Shown piece after piece: positions 12,291-24,459 of a stretch of DNA of 64,000 bases. A program made the position numbers and the translations under genes. Position 1 is the stretch's first letter. Each line of letters opens with the position of its first letter. Origin of the DNA: Halicephalobus mephisto (lineage: Eukaryota; Nematoda; Chromadorea; Rhabditida; Panagrolaimidae). Location: positions 154,293-218,292 of the forward strand of contig SWDT01000084.1 in NCBI GenBank assembly GCA_009193035.1. The letters are read 5' to 3'. The notes under the pieces were generated by a model. The model was not told the origin of the DNA and did no database searches. It saw only the letters and a list, made by a program, of their open reading frames with translations.

Positions 12291-13190
12291 CTTTTTTAAT
12301 CATCATTACCTGAGGGAAATTTTCAAAAATAATTATAAATTTTAATTTAATGAAATTATTTAAGCAACTTTCGTGACAGAACCGAACTTTTTAACCATCA
12401 TTACCTGAGGAAAAATTGTAAAAATAATTACAAATTTTAATTTAATAAAATTATTTAAGCAACTTTCGTGACAGGACCGAAATTTTTTAAAAAACTTTTT
12501 TGCCATCATTACCTGAGGAAAAATTGTAAAAATAATTAAAAATTTTAGTTTAATAAAATTATTTAAGCAACTTTCGTAACAGGACCGGGATTTTTTGAAC
12601 TTTTTGCCATCATCACCTGAGGGAAATTTTCAAAAAGAAATTCCTGGCACGAAAAATAATTAAGATCACGTGAGCAACGTTCGTGACAAGACCGAAGTTT
12701 TTTCGGTTTCCATTAATTGTTGGCAATTTTCGAAAATAAACGTCCTGGTACGAAAAATAATTAAGATCGTGTGAACAACTTTCGTGGTGGGACAAAAGTT
12801 TCTAAAGAAATTTTTAATTTCCATTATCTAGGTAGGGTTTTCAAAAAAAGGTCCTGGCACGAAAAACAGAATCATGAGTAACTTTCGTGGTGGGACAAAA
12901 ATTTCTAAAGAAATTTTTAATTTTCATTATTTACGTAAGGTTTTCAAAAAAAGGTCCTGACACGAAAAAATTAATTTAAAGATGATCATTTGAGAACATT
13001 CGTGACAGGACCAAAATTTTTTTAGTTTTCATTATCTAGGTAGAGTTTTCAAAAAAAAGGTTTTAAAACGAAGAAAATTAACTTAATGACGATCATTTGA
13101 GAACATTCGTGACAGGACCAAAATTTTTTGAAGAACTTTTTCTTCATCATTACCTGAGGGGAACTTTCGAAAGAAGATCATGGGACAAAA
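12291..13190. repeat. Tandem array, unit of about 100-120 bp
   Basis: Eight or so degenerate direct copies share CATCATTACCTGAGG, AGCAACTTTCGTGACAGGAC and GGTCCTGGCACGAAAA. The last block belongs to the same CACGAA motif class seen all over the window. Confidence 0.8.
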
Positions 13191-13900
13191 AATAATTAAA
13201 AATATTAATTTAGAATGACCCTTTAGGCATCATTCGTGGAGGGATTAAGTTTTTTAGATTTTCTTAATCCCCGTTCTCTAAGGAAAAATTTTAAATAATG
13301 GTTTTGACACCAAAGATTTTTATTTTTCACAATGAACTTAATTACCAGTCTTTTAAAAAATAAAAATCAATCATGGTAGGAGCTATATTTTTGAATTAAA
13401 ATATTTAATTATTATTTTTTAAATTTTAAATAATGGTTTTGACAGGAAAGATTTATTTTTCTCACCACGAATCTAATAATTTTAAAAAATAAAAATCTAT
13501 CGTGGTAGGACCTATATTTTTAAATAAAAAACTTTAATTATTATTTTTAAATTTTAAATAATTATCCCAACACGAAAGATTTATTTTTCTCACCACGAAT
13601 CTAATAATTTTAAAAAATAAAAGTCAATCGTTGTAAGACCTATATTTTTGAATAAAAAACTTTAATTATAATTTTTAAATTTTAAATAATGGTTTTGACA
13701 GGAAAGATTTATTTTTCTCACCACGAATTTAATTAATAATTTAAAAAAATAAAAGTTAATCGTGGCGGGACCTATATTTTTGAATAAAAAACTTTAATTA
13801 TAATTTTTAAATTTTAAACAATTGTCTCAACACGAAAAATTTATTTTCTCACCACGAATTTAATTAATAATTTTAAAAAATAAAAGTTAATTAACCAAGG
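13191..13900. repeat. Tandem array, unit of about 125 bp
   Basis: Five direct copies share TTTAAATAATGGTTTTGACA, GAAAGATTTATTTTTCTCAC, CACGAATCTAATAATTTT and TCGTGGTAGGACCTATATTT. Confidence 0.8.
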
Positions 13901-14780
13901 TCTGAAATTGTTTTCGTGTTTTCCACTCAAGACAAAATTGAAAATATTTATTTTAAAAAATTTCGTCTGGTCTCAAGTGGAAACCATGTATACGTAATTC
14001 CGTACATCAGGAAGTCAATGTTCAATTTTTAAGGTTGAATTTTTTCGAAAATTTTTTTCATCCAGAAAAAAGGGGTTGTTTTCCAGTTGGGAAAAGTGGA
14101 AAAACAAAAACGAAAGAAAAAGCTGAACACCACGTGAGCGGCGACCCTCTCGGAAACAATGGATCGTTTTTTTTGTTTTTAAACATTCGGCAGATTAAAG
14201 TGCAAAAAATCAAGTCTCGTATTATCAAAATTAAAATTCAGAATTCGAGGTCGAAATTCTAGTTTTTCGTGTTAAGACATAATTCAAAAATTACTGTGAT
14301 TCGAAAAATCCAGATATTTAATTTTATCAACTTAAATGAAAAAATATTTTAAAGTAAGAAAAATTCATATATCTTAATATGAAAAACTAGAATTTCGATT
14401 TTGAATTCTGAATTCCAATTTTGGTATATTAGCACAGAGTTCAGTATCAAAATTCAAAGTTAAAATTAATTGTTAAAGTTTGAAGCCGAATTTGAATATT
14501 AAAATTGAAGGTCAAAGGTCGACATCAATGTTGATACCCAGAGTTCGAAGTCAAAATTAAAATTCAGAATTCGAGGTCGAAATTCTAATTTTTCGTGTTA
14601 AGACATAATTCAAAAATTATTGTGATTCGAAAAATCCAGATATTTAATTTTATCAACTTAAATGAAAAAATATTCTAAAGTAAGAAAAATTCAAATATGA
14701 GTCTTAACACGAAAAATTAGAATTTCGATTTTGACAATATACAACACAAGTCTCGTAATTGACGTTTCGAGACTGTCAGA
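13901..14780. repeat. Direct duplication of about 150 bp (14225-14372 and 14548-14700)
   Basis: The two copies share AATTCAGAATTCGAGGTCGA, TTTTTCGTGTTAAGACATAA and GATTCGAAAAATCCAGATAT in the same order. The DNA between them holds CAAAGTT-type units of the family also arrayed at 27.3 and 44 kb. Confidence 0.8.
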
Positions 14781-15310
14781 GTCCAAGTTTTCCAAAATAG
14801 ATAAAAAAACAAATTTGGAAAAACAAGAATTAAAAAAAAATTTTTATTTGCAAAATAAACTTTTTAAAATTTAATTTTTTAAATTTTAATTTTTTAAGAA
14901 AAGTTAATTTTTTTTTAAATTTTAATTTTTTAAAAAAGTTAATTTTTTTTTAATTTTAATTTTTTAAAAAATTTGATTTTTTTTAAATTTTAATTTTTTT
15001 AAAAAGTTAATTTTTTTTAAATTTTAGTCGATCAATGAGCAATCCACGTCAAATCAAACATTTTGAGTACATTGATTTCCTTTAAAAATTTGAACTAAAT
15101 TTTTTTTACGATTCCTGGATGTTCTGTAGCCCTAATAGAAGCCACGTGAAAAATAAAAAATCTTCTGATGGAGTAATCTCCCACGGAATCGTAAATTCGC
15201 AGTCGTAAATACCGTAAAACAAGAAAAAAAATTACATAAAACGTGATGCAAATTTTTTTTGCAATTTTCGAAATCGTCTGGAAGGTAAGTAAAACAAAAA
15301 AATTTAAAAA
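14781..15310. other. A/T-run DNA followed by a short unique stretch
   Basis: 14820-15030 alternates TTTTTAAATTTTAATTTTTT units. 15040-15300 looks unique, without an exon signal. Confidence 0.45.
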
Positions 15311-15940
15311 TTAAAATTAATTCAAAATTTTTTACTTTATTTTTTTAATTTTCAAAAAGTTTTAAATTTAAATTTTTTTAAATTAAAAATCTTTTAATTT
15401 CACAACTTTTTAGAAAATTATAAAAATTAAAGATAATTTTTAAAAATTAGTTTTTTTTTGCAAAAATGAATAAAAATAAAAAAATAAATTATTTTTATAA
15501 AAATCTTAATTTTTTAGAAATTTCAATTTTGAAAATAAATTTTTTTACAAAAATGAATAAAAATAAAAAAATAACTATTTTTATAAAAATCTTAATTTTT
15601 TAGAAATTCCGATAAATTTTTTTGGAAATTTTTTTTTTGCAAAAATGAATAAAAATAAAAAAATAACTATTTTTATAAAAATCTTAATTTTTTAGAAATT
15701 TCAATTTTGAAAATAAATTTTTTTGCAAAAATGAATAAAAATAAAAAATTAACTATTTTTATAAAAATCTTAATTTTTTAGAAATTTCAATTTTGAAAAT
15801 AAATTTTTTTGCAAAAATGAATAAAAATAAAAAATTAACTATTTTTATAAAAATCTTAATTTTTTAGAAATTCCGATAAATTTTTTTGGAAATTTTTTTT
15901 TTTGCAAAAATGAATAAAAATAAATCTGGCAATTAACTGC
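15311..15940. repeat. Tandem array, unit of about 90-110 bp
   Basis: Five direct copies carry GCAAAAATGAATAAAAATAA, AACTATTTTTATAAAAATCT and TTAGAAATTTCAATTTTGAA. A variant ending in CCGATAAATTTTTTTGG occurs twice. Confidence 0.8.
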
Positions 15941-16560
15941 TGAAATGAACTCGCTCTTCCTTCCTTGTTTTCCTACAATTTCGAAGGTTCTCAGAAATTT
16001 TAATAATTCATTTTGAGAAATCTTAAAACATTTATTTTTTAAATAATAAAACAAAAATAAAATTAAACTTTCTAACCAGAATTCGTAATCTAAGTTTTCA
16101 AAATAATTTTTCTGAGGAAACGGAAGGTAAACATTGGATCACGTTCGTTCCGAATTTTTTCAACTTTTTCAAACTCGTTTTTTCCATTCGGGACTAAAAA
16201 AACAAATTTTTTGAGAATTTTAAAGCATTTCTTAAGTTACTTTTTTTAATTTTTAAACAAAAAATAATTTTTTAAAAATTTTAAAATATTTTTAATTTTA
16301 TTTATTTTTTTAAAATTTTTAAACAAAAAACAAATTTTTTGAGAATTTTAAAGCATTTTTAAAGTTACTTTTTTTAATTTTGAACAAAAAATAATTTTTT
16401 TAGGAATTTTAAAATATTTTTAATTTTATTTATTTTTTTTAATTTTTAAACAAAAAATAATTTTTTTAAAAATATTTTTAATTTTATTTATTTTTTTAAA
16501 TTTTGAATGAAAATAATTTTTTTAAATTTTAAGACTTTCTGGAGAGAGGAAGATTGTCTG
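15941..16560. repeat. Short unique stretch then A/T-rich 60 bp array
   Basis: 16195-16510 repeats AAACAAATTTTTTGAGAATT and AAAATATTTTTAATTTTATT about five times. 15941-16190 is unique, with no gene seen. Confidence 0.6.
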
Positions 16561-16930
16561 TCTCAGTTCGCCGATTCGCTCGAAATAACGAACTCCTTAG
16601 ATTTCTCATTTTTCGCGTTAAGACCACAAATTTCTTATTTTTTAGAATTAATGGAAAGAGGACGATCGTATATTATTTAATTCATCCAAAACGACGAACT
16701 CACAATTTTTTTTCGTGTTAAGACCACAAATTTCTTAGTTTTTAGAATTATTTACTATTAAATCCACTTTTTCTCGTTATTATTTAGTTGCTACAATACA
16801 TTTTACAATTTTTCATTTTAATACTTAGTAATAATCATTTAAATTGATTTTTGCAGGAAAATGTTCAATATATTTTGTTATTATCAGATATTTATTTAAC
16901 TAAAAAATAATGAATGCTTTGCAGTCAAGT
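16561..16930. other. Mostly unique A/T-rich DNA
   Basis: Two TTTCGTGTTAAGACCACAAA blocks (near 16613 and 16711) repeat about 100 bp apart. No gene is seen. Confidence 0.4.
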
Positions 16931-17100
16931 TTCGTATATCAAATTTAAAATTTCATATATCAAATTAAAATTTCCATATATCAAATTAAAATTTTCATAT
17001 ATCAATTTAAAATTTCATATATCAATTTAAAATTTTCATATATCAATTTAAAATTTCATATATCAATTTAAAATTTTCATATATCAATTTAAAATTTTTC
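16931..17100. repeat. 21 bp tandem repeat (CATATATCAATTTAAAATTT)
   Basis: About eight close copies in direct orientation. A similar ATATATGAAA-type array occurs at 52430-52735 inside the TMC gene. Confidence 0.9.
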
Positions 17101-17390
17101 AGACTAAAAATCAGGTGTCTAAGGACGGAAGTTGATTAACAATTGAATCATATCTAAATTTGAACTAAGGCCTTGGAAAAATCAAAGTATATAATCTTCA
17201 AGTTAGAAGTTTTTGTTATTCATTCTTATGTCATTGACGAACATTAAGTAAAATGATCAATTGTTCGGAAACATCATTAATTACACCATTACAATTATGA
17301 GAATTGATAGATTCAGAAAATTCCGATAAAATTTCGATAAAATACGACAGGATATATTGTAACTCATAATTTGAGACAAACCTGCACACG
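17101..17390. other. Unique A/T-rich DNA, no gene seen
   Basis: The minus-strand open frame at 17231-17446 has no recognisable features and its start overlaps the next array. Confidence 0.35.
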
Positions 17391-17965
17391 AAAAAGCGTA
17401 ACTTTAGGTACAGTAATAAGTGAAAATCGTCACTATCAATTTTCAATTTTTGTCACAAATATGAAATATTAATGAAAAAAGTGACTATTGTGTCATATTT
17501 CGTAATTGTTAAAAAACTAAAAGTTACTTTTCTTGTCTGAAGAATTGACTAAATGTTCCTAAATACCACATATTAGAAAAAAATTTTATTACATACAAAA
17601 AGCGTAACTTTAGTGGAATAACAAATGTAAATCGTCACTATTATTTTTTAACTTCCACCACAAATGTCAAATATTCATGAAAAATGTGACTATTATGTCA
17701 TATTTCGTAATTGTTAAAAAACTAAAAGTTACTTTTTTTGTCTGAAGAATTGACTAAATGTTCCTAAATACCATATATTAGAAAAAATTTATTATTATAT
17801 ACAAAAAGCGTAACTTTAGTGGAATAACAAATGTAAATCGTCACTATTATTTTTCAATTTTTGTCACAAATATGAAATATTAATGAAAAAACGTGACTAT
17901 TGTGTTACATTTTTGTTATATTTCGCAATTGTTAAAAAAACAAAAGTTACGTTTTTTATGGAACA
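17391..17965. repeat. Tandem array, unit of about 205 bp, nearly three copies
   Basis: Landmarks recur about 205 bp apart: GTGACTATTGTGTCATATTT (near 17480, 17685 and 17893), AACTAAAAGTTACTTTT and AAAAAGCGTAACTTTAG. Copies are close enough to suggest recent amplification. Confidence 0.85.
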
Positions 17966-18523
17966 GTACTGAAGTAAAAAATCACTTTTTAAGTTTTTAA
18001 ATATTTTATCTATTATAAAAATATGTAAAATAAAGTTTCATCAGTAATTTCAAAAATCATAAAAAATAAAATTTGAATGGTCCTAACACGAAAAATGAGA
18101 AATCCGAGTTCGCCATCTTGAGCGAATTGGCGAAATGTGACGAATGATCATTTTTTTTTATTTTTATTTTTTTTTATTTTTTTTTTTTTAAAATTATTTT
18201 TTTTTAAAATTATTTTTTTTTAAATTATTATTTATTTTTTCTTTTTTGAGTAAAAAGAATTTTTACATTTTTTCCATTTGGGACTGAAAAACGAATTTTT
18301 TAAAGATTGTTTTTAACTTTTTTATTTTTTTCGGTCCCAAGTGGAAAAAAAATTACTTTTTAATTTTTTTTTCGAAGTTTATTTTTTGCTTTTGAATGGA
18401 AATTTTTTTCGAAAAAAATTATTTTCTAGGGACTTTTTAAAACTTATTTTCCATTCAGGACAAAAAAAAGTTTTTTGAAAATTTTTTAACATTTTCAAAT
18501 TCATCTGCTTTTTGGTCCTGAAG
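17966..18523. other. A/T-run DNA with scattered CCATTCGGGACnAAAAA blocks
   Basis: 18150-18240 is pure T and A runs. Nothing gene-like is seen. Confidence 0.45.
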
Positions 18524-18970
18524 AGAAAGAAGAAATTACTTTTTTTTTTATTTAGGATCAGAACTTTTAAATTAGTTTTTGTTGAATCGTACTCTATCCA
18601 TTCGAAAGTAAACCCAAACAACACTAGTCCTGAAGGGAAAGATGAAATTACTTTTTTCTACTCGGGATCAGAACTTTCGAATCAGTTTTTGTTCAATTAT
18701 ACACTTATCCATTCGAAAGTAAACCTAAAAAATACTAGTCTTGAAGAGAGAGAAGAAATTACTTTTTTCTGTTTAGGATCAGAACTTTTGAGTAGATTTA
18801 TGCTGAATCATATACTTATCCAAGTAAGCATAAACCCACAACACTGGTCCTGAAGGGAAAGAAGAAATTACTTTTTTCTGTTTAGGATCAGAACTATTAA
18901 ATTAGCTTTTGTTGAATCATATTCTATCCATTCGAAAGTAAACCTAAACAACACTGGTCCTGAAGGGAAA
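18524..18970. repeat. Tandem array, unit of about 115 bp, four copies
   Basis: Each copy carries GAAATTACTTTTTTC, AGGATCAGAACTTT, TATCCATTCGAAAGTAAAC and CACTGGTCCTGAAGGGAAA. The 113-codon plus frame at 18512-18853 stays open only because the unit lacks stops in that frame. Confidence 0.85.
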
Positions 18971-19225
18971 TACCCTGAGGGCTAACAGGGATTTATGACT
19001 ATGGGGTAGCAGGAAATTAAGTTGATTATGCAATAATTATTAGAGTTGCTTGTATCTTGTGCCTCCGGTTCAGTAAGTCACTTTGTACTTATTTCTCATC
19101 TCTACGTAAACCAGAAGCCCCACGGCGATCTAAGAATTCTGAATAAATTTGAGTTCGAAAATCGAAGATTTCAAAAAATCGATAACTCTGCTTAAGATCA
19201 ACAAATAATTTCTCAGAATTTTTAA
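18971..19225. other. Unique, less A/T-rich stretch
   Basis: On the minus strand, 19127-19080 could be read as a 16-codon exon (IAVGLLVYVEMRNKYK) between AG and GTGACT, but no partner exon is visible. I do not call a gene. Confidence 0.3.
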
Positions 19226-19720
19226 AATGTTTTTCGAAATTTATTTTTTTCACTTAAGACCAAAAAAATAATTTTTTTCATTCAAAACTAAAATAATTTT
19301 TCCATTCAGAATCAAAAGACTAATTTTTTTCCGTCTGAGACCGAAAAAATCACTTTTTTTCATTTAGGATCAGAAGACTGATTTTTTTCTGTTCGAGACC
19401 AAAAAAATCAGTTTTTCTATTTGAGACCGAAAAATTACTTTTTCCATTCGAGACCGAAAAAATCACTTTTTCCACTCGAGATCGAGAAAAATCACTTTTT
19501 CCATTCGAGACCGAAAAATTACTTTTTCCACTCGAGACCGAGAAAAATCACTTTTTCCATTTGAGACCAAAAAAATCACTTTTTTCCATTCAGAATCAAA
19601 AACAATTTTTAAAACTTCCTACGAACCTCTTTTTTTCACTTTTCACTTAGGATCAAAAAAACAAAATTTTTTTAAAACTTTTTCCACAAATTCGATTTTT
19701 TCTATTTGAGATAAAAAATT
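19226..19720. repeat. Tandem array, unit of about 28-32 bp (CCATTCGAGACCGAAAAAAT)
   Basis: About 14 degenerate copies of TTTTTCCATTCGAGACCGAAAA. The same core recurs at 59460-59960 inside TMC intron 1. Confidence 0.85.
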
Positions 19721-20800
19721 ATTTCTAGAAGTTTTCATAAACTCGTTTTCTGTCCGGGACCACAAAAATAGATAATTTTTTTAAGTATAAACATGGCAAA
19801 AACTGCAAGAACTCGAAAACAATTCTTTTTTCATCTGCAAAAAATAGTTGGCAACAAACAATCAAGTTCAGGAGCAGAGGGAGGAGAAACATGTGATACT
19901 GCAAATTTTGCAATAGGATTTCAAAGCCAAACAACTATGAAACATCAATTATAAAAATTAAAATTAATCTGTATTTGTCTGGAAAAACTCAAAATTAAAA
20001 AAATTAAATTTTCGAAAATCTAAAAAATTCAAAATTTTAAAAAAATTTCTTATTTAAAAAAATTTAAATTTCGAAGAATTTTTAAAATATTTTTATTTTA
20101 AAAAATTTAATTTTCGAAAATCTTAAAAATTTCAAAATTTCAAATTTAAATAAGTTTATTATTTTTAAAAATTAAAATTCATTGAAGAAAGTGAAAAAAA
20201 TTAAAATTTTAAAAAATAAAGAATTTCAAAATTTCTAATTTAAATAAGTTTATTACTTTTAAAAATTAAAATTTGTTAAAAAAAGTAAAAAAATTAAAAT
20301 TTTAAAGAATAAAGAATTTCGAAATTTTAAATTTAAACAACTTTATTTTTAAAAATTAAAATTCCATCTATATTGATTCAAAAAGTAAAAAATTTAAATT
20401 CTAGAGGTCAGGAGGCTTGGAACCTTCGGGCACTTCCATATTTGCATTTCAAGACGTTTTTAAACAGTTTTTTCATCTGGAAATCCTTCAGGGTTTTTTT
20501 TGACTTTTCTTGAACTGTCGAAAAAGCTTGTTGACCAGAATAAAAAAGGAAAATTGGTTTTTCAGCTCAAAATAGACTCAGAAATGCCCAAGAATCCAAA
20601 AAGAGAAACCAAAAAATAAAAAACAAGGAAAACTGGAAAACAGCACGTGGTTTTATCCTCTTTTTGCCTTAGGCTTTCGAGAGATCAAGTTGGCAATTAG
20701 CCAATGCGCAAGAAAAAAGTCCCTAGTGAAAAATGACTGAAGACAATTGTTTGGAAGAAATAAACATTGCCAATATACGAAAATTAATAGTGTAAAATTA
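19721..20800. other. A/T-run DNA then unique DNA, no gene seen
   Basis: 19980-20390 repeats AAAATTTCAAATTTAAATAAG-like blocks of about 75 bp. 20405-20760 is less A/T-rich and apparently unique. No exon with matched splice sites is found. Confidence 0.45.
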
Positions 20801-21175
20801 TGAGATTTTACTACTGCGAAAGAAACAGTTGTCGTGTGCGAAGGAATTTTACGCTGCGAAGTAAAAAGTTCGCTCGGCGCGAAAAAAAATTATTAATTTT
20901 TGGAAGACAAAATAGTGTAAAATTATGAGATTTTACTACTACGAAGGAAACAGTTGTCGTGTGCGAAGGAATTTTACGCTGCGAAATAAAAAGTTCGCTC
21001 GGCGCGAAAAAATAAAACTTGTTAAGATAAAAAATTAACAATTTTCGGAAGACGAAATTGATAATGTAAAATTACGAAATTTCACCAGTGCGGAAAAATT
21101 TTACGCTGCGAAATAAAAAGTTCGCTCGGCGCGAAAAAAACAGTTACCGTTGCGAACTTACAAAATTTACCAATT
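20800..21175. repeat. Tandem array, unit of about 120 bp, three copies
   Basis: Copies share GTGCGAAGGAATTTTACGCT and AAAAAGTTCGCTCGGCGCGA, unusually GC-rich for this region. Confidence 0.85.
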
Positions 21176-21915
21176 TGAGAGGATAAAAATTACAAGTTTT
21201 TAGGAAAAATTAATAGTATGAAATTACGAAATTATATCATGTAAAAAATACCACTTTGGGAAAATGAAAATTATCGTTTTGCGAAGTTTCCTCGTGAAGA
21301 TGTAAAATTTACAAATGCGGAATTATGAAATCTCACCAGCACGTGAAAAAAACACTTTTCAATGTGAAATTGTAAAATCTTGTCAGTGAGAAAAATAATT
21401 GTCAATGTGAAATTATGAAATTTCGCCGGTGCGAAAAAAAGTTTACTGCGCGAAGGAAAACTTTCGCAGATACAGAATAGTAAAATTTATTACTTTAGAA
21501 ATTAAAAAAAGTATCAAAAAAAAGAAATTACCATTGCAAAAAAAGTTTTCAATGCGCGAAAGAAAAAAATTACCTTCGCGAAGGAAAACTTTCACTGCGC
21601 GAAGGAAATTTTCGACGTGCGAAGGAAGACTTTCGCAGATGCAGAATAGTAATTATTATCAGTTTAGAAATTAAAAATTATCAATAAAAAAGTAGAAATT
21701 ACCAATGCGCGAAGGAAAACTTTCACTGTGCGAAGAAAACTCTCAACGTGCGAAGGAAAAAATCACCTTTGCGAAGGAATATTTCGCAGATGCAGAATAG
21801 TAATTATTGTTAGTCCAGAAATTAAAAAAAATTATCAATAAAAAAGTAGAAATTACCAATGCGCGAAAAAAAAATTTTCACTGTGCGAAAAAAAAACCCA
21901 ATGCGAAAAAACAAT
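21176..21915. repeat. Tandem array of GCGAAGGAAAACTTTCGC units
   Basis: Near-palindromic GCGAAGGAAAACTTTCGC units alternate with a longer block GCAGATGCAGAATAGTAATT plus AGAAATTAAAAA. From 21420 to 21890 the long block recurs about every 160 bp. The plus frame at 21429-21674 is repeat translation. Confidence 0.75.
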
Positions 21916-22245
21916 AACAAATGCGCGAAAGAGAAACCTACCGCTGTGGAATAATGGAACCTGCCAGTGCGCAAAGAAAAAACTGGCAATAAGAAAACAA
22001 AATAGCTGCCAGATTGCGCGAGAATCGAACCCAGTCATAAGACTGCTTTTCTGGACTGTCTGGCAACAACGGTCAGGCGCTCTTTCGCGCGGGAAACATT
22101 CGTCGAAGCAATTCATCCGGACAAAAAACCCAAGGTCAAAGAATACCAAAAAAAAAAAAACAAAAAAATTTTCTTAGGATGTGTTTCGGGATTGATTTAG
22201 AGGATTCAAAAAACCCGAAACTCACTATTCAGATCTCCACAGAAA
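21916..22245. other. Unique, less A/T-rich stretch
   Basis: On the minus strand, 22031-22022 reads GGTTCGATTC, a tRNA B-box-like string, but no cloverleaf closes around it. No gene is called. Confidence 0.4.
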
Positions 22246-22545
22246 TGGGTATTTTTGAGAAAAATTACTGTATAAAAATTCGAAAACTTACTGTAGAAAA
22301 AAACTCAAAAATTACTATAGAAAAAATTTCAAAAATTACTGTAGAAAAAAATTTAAAAATTACTGTAGAAAAAATTTCAAAAATTACTGTAGAAAAAATT
22401 CAAAAATCTTTAGAAACTACTGTAGAAAAAAACTCAAAAATTACTGTAGAAAAAAATTCTAAAGAATTTTTTAAAATTACTGTAGAAAAAAATTTAAAAA
22501 TTATTGTGGAAGAAAATTTTTACATTTTAGAAAAAATAAAAATTT
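22246..22545. repeat. 21-24 bp tandem repeat (ATTACTGTAGAAAAAAATTC)
   Basis: About 11 direct copies. They keep an open plus frame at 22179-22622 coding repeated ITVEKNSK; I judge this to be translation of a repeat and not a gene. Confidence 0.85.
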
Positions 22546-22675
22546 TTGAATTTAAAAAACCATCGTCGGTCAAGAGCAGAAGGAAAAACGGACAAGGAAG
22601 CAATTCGAAGAGGAGGTTCTAGAGCCGGAGAGGGAGCTCGGCAATTAACCGTTTCATCCTGAATTTATTACGAAA

Positions 22676-23735
22676 TTACATCATTAGGAATAAAACCACT
22701 AAAACGAAATAAATAATTGTATTTTGTTTTTGTATGGTATTTTATCGTACAAAATACAATACAAAAACAGAATACAAAAACAACAGCAAAGCGAAATGTG
22801 CATTAGTTAGTATCTGATAAAAGTGAACATAATAATGAATTTCACCACGGAAGCCTGTATAACGATCTGTAGGATTCCTGAGTCTTCACAATGTGCATAA
22901 AATGCATACAAAAAGTACACAGTATTCAATATATCGATTTATTGAATATAATACATTGATATTAACTTAATATATGGATATATTGAATGTCATGTATCCG
23001 ATATATCAGAATCTTTTTAATGTATCCATATATGGAATGTAATATACCAATATCATACTTAATATATGGACACATTAAATGTAATATATATTATACATAA
23101 GAACCGTTCCAATGTGCCGATATCAACTTAATATATCGGCACATTGAATACAGTGCACCGATATCAAGTTGATGTATCGACATACTGACTAGAATATATC
23201 TAATACATCAGAACTGTTTTGATGCGTTGATATACTCACTATAATGTATCTAGTACGTCAGAACCACTTTGATGTATCGATATACTCACTATAATGTATC
23301 TAGTACGCCAGAATCACTTTGATGTATCGATATACTAACTATAATGTATCTAGTACATCAGAATCACTTTGATGTATCGATATACTAACTATAATGTATC
23401 TAGTACGTCAGAATCACTTTGATATGTTGATATACTAACTATAATGTATCTAATACATTAAAACCACTTTGATGCACTGATACATTGAATACTGTGTACT
23501 TTTTGTATGCATTTTATGCACATCGTGAAGACTCAGGAATCCTACAGATCGTTATACAGACTTCCATGGTGAAATTCGTTATTATGTTCACTTTTATCAG
23601 ATACTAATGCACATTTCGCTTTGTTGTTGTTTTTGTATTCTGTTTTTTATATTGTATTTTGTACGATAAAATACCATACAAAAACAAAATACAATTATTT
23701 ATTTTCATTTAGTGATTTTATTCCTAATGACGTAA
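22676..23735. mobile_element. Foldback-type element with roughly 255 bp terminal inverted repeats and a tandem core
   Basis: The left arm (about 22676-22933) and right arm (about 23484-23735) are inverted copies, from TTAC(A/G)TCATTAGGAATAAAA at the outside to AGTACACAGTATTCAAT at the inside. Between them lies a tandem core of about 60 bp units (TGATGTATCGATATACTAAC, TATAATGTATCTAGTACATC), six or more copies. No transposase frame exists, so it is non-autonomous. No clear target duplication is visible. A shorter relative lies at 39830-40395. Confidence 0.8.
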
Positions 23736-23869
23736 CGGTCGAAACTATACTGGATATTAAAATAAGCAGTTATTATAATAAATACTTTTTCTCGCAGTTG
23801 ATGCAAATTTTACTGTTTTCTTTTTTACAATTTTATACAACGAGCGATGGAACCCGTTTTCGGTGAGCT

Positions 23870-24310
23870 CTTTAATTGTACGATAACAATTACGAAATAA
23901 CTATTACATAAAATCAACGCGCAGATTACTGTAGTTCTTATGAAATCCCTGATAGTCGCGTCGAGACTATTTCGTAACAACGTCTATTTCCGCTTTTTTT
24001 AAATATAAGAATGTAGGATATAAGATTATCTGATGACAATTACGAAATAACTGTTACATAAAATCAACGCGCAGATTACTGTAGTTCTCATGAGATCTCT
24101 GATAGTCGCGTCGAGACAACTTTGTAACAACGTCTATTTCCGCTTTTTTAAAATATAAGAATGCAGGATATAAAATTGTACGATAACAATTACGAAACAA
24201 CTGTTACATAAAATCAACGCGCAAGTTACTGTAGTTCTCATGAGATCTCTGATATTCTCGTCAAAACAATTCCATAACAACGCTCTTTTCCGCTTTCTAA
24301 AAATATAAAA
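23870..24310 (+). repeat. Tandem array, unit of about 150 bp, three copies
   Basis: Units carry TAACAATTACGAAATAACT, AAAATCAACGCGCAGATTAC, TGTAGTTCTCATGAGATCTC, GTCGCGTCGAGACAA and CGTCTATTTCCGCTTTTTT. One inverted copy is at 252-365. Confidence 0.85.
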
Positions 24311-24459
24311 ATATAAATTATTTTTGTAAAATAATGCAAAATGAAAATTTTCATCCTAGTGGCTTCATTAATCATTGAAAAATTAGACATGTATATTTTA
24401 AAATTTTATTTTTAGATGATCTTTAAGATCCTAAAATTTTATTTTTATAATAATTAGAC

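Noticed and set aside
19080..19127. Possible 16-codon exon IAVGLLVYVEMRNKYK on the minus strand
   Set aside because: The acceptor and donor are acceptable but no neighbouring exon can be found within several kb.
22022..22095. Possible tRNA on the minus strand (GGTTCGATTC string)
   Set aside because: The T-arm stem does not pair, no acceptor stem closes at the right distance and the anticodon arm has the wrong loop size; at most a decayed fragment.
22179..22622. 147-codon plus-strand frame with repeated ITVEKNSK
   Set aside because: It coincides with a 21-24 bp tandem repeat that lacks stops in this frame; there is no start context, splice signal or conserved domain.
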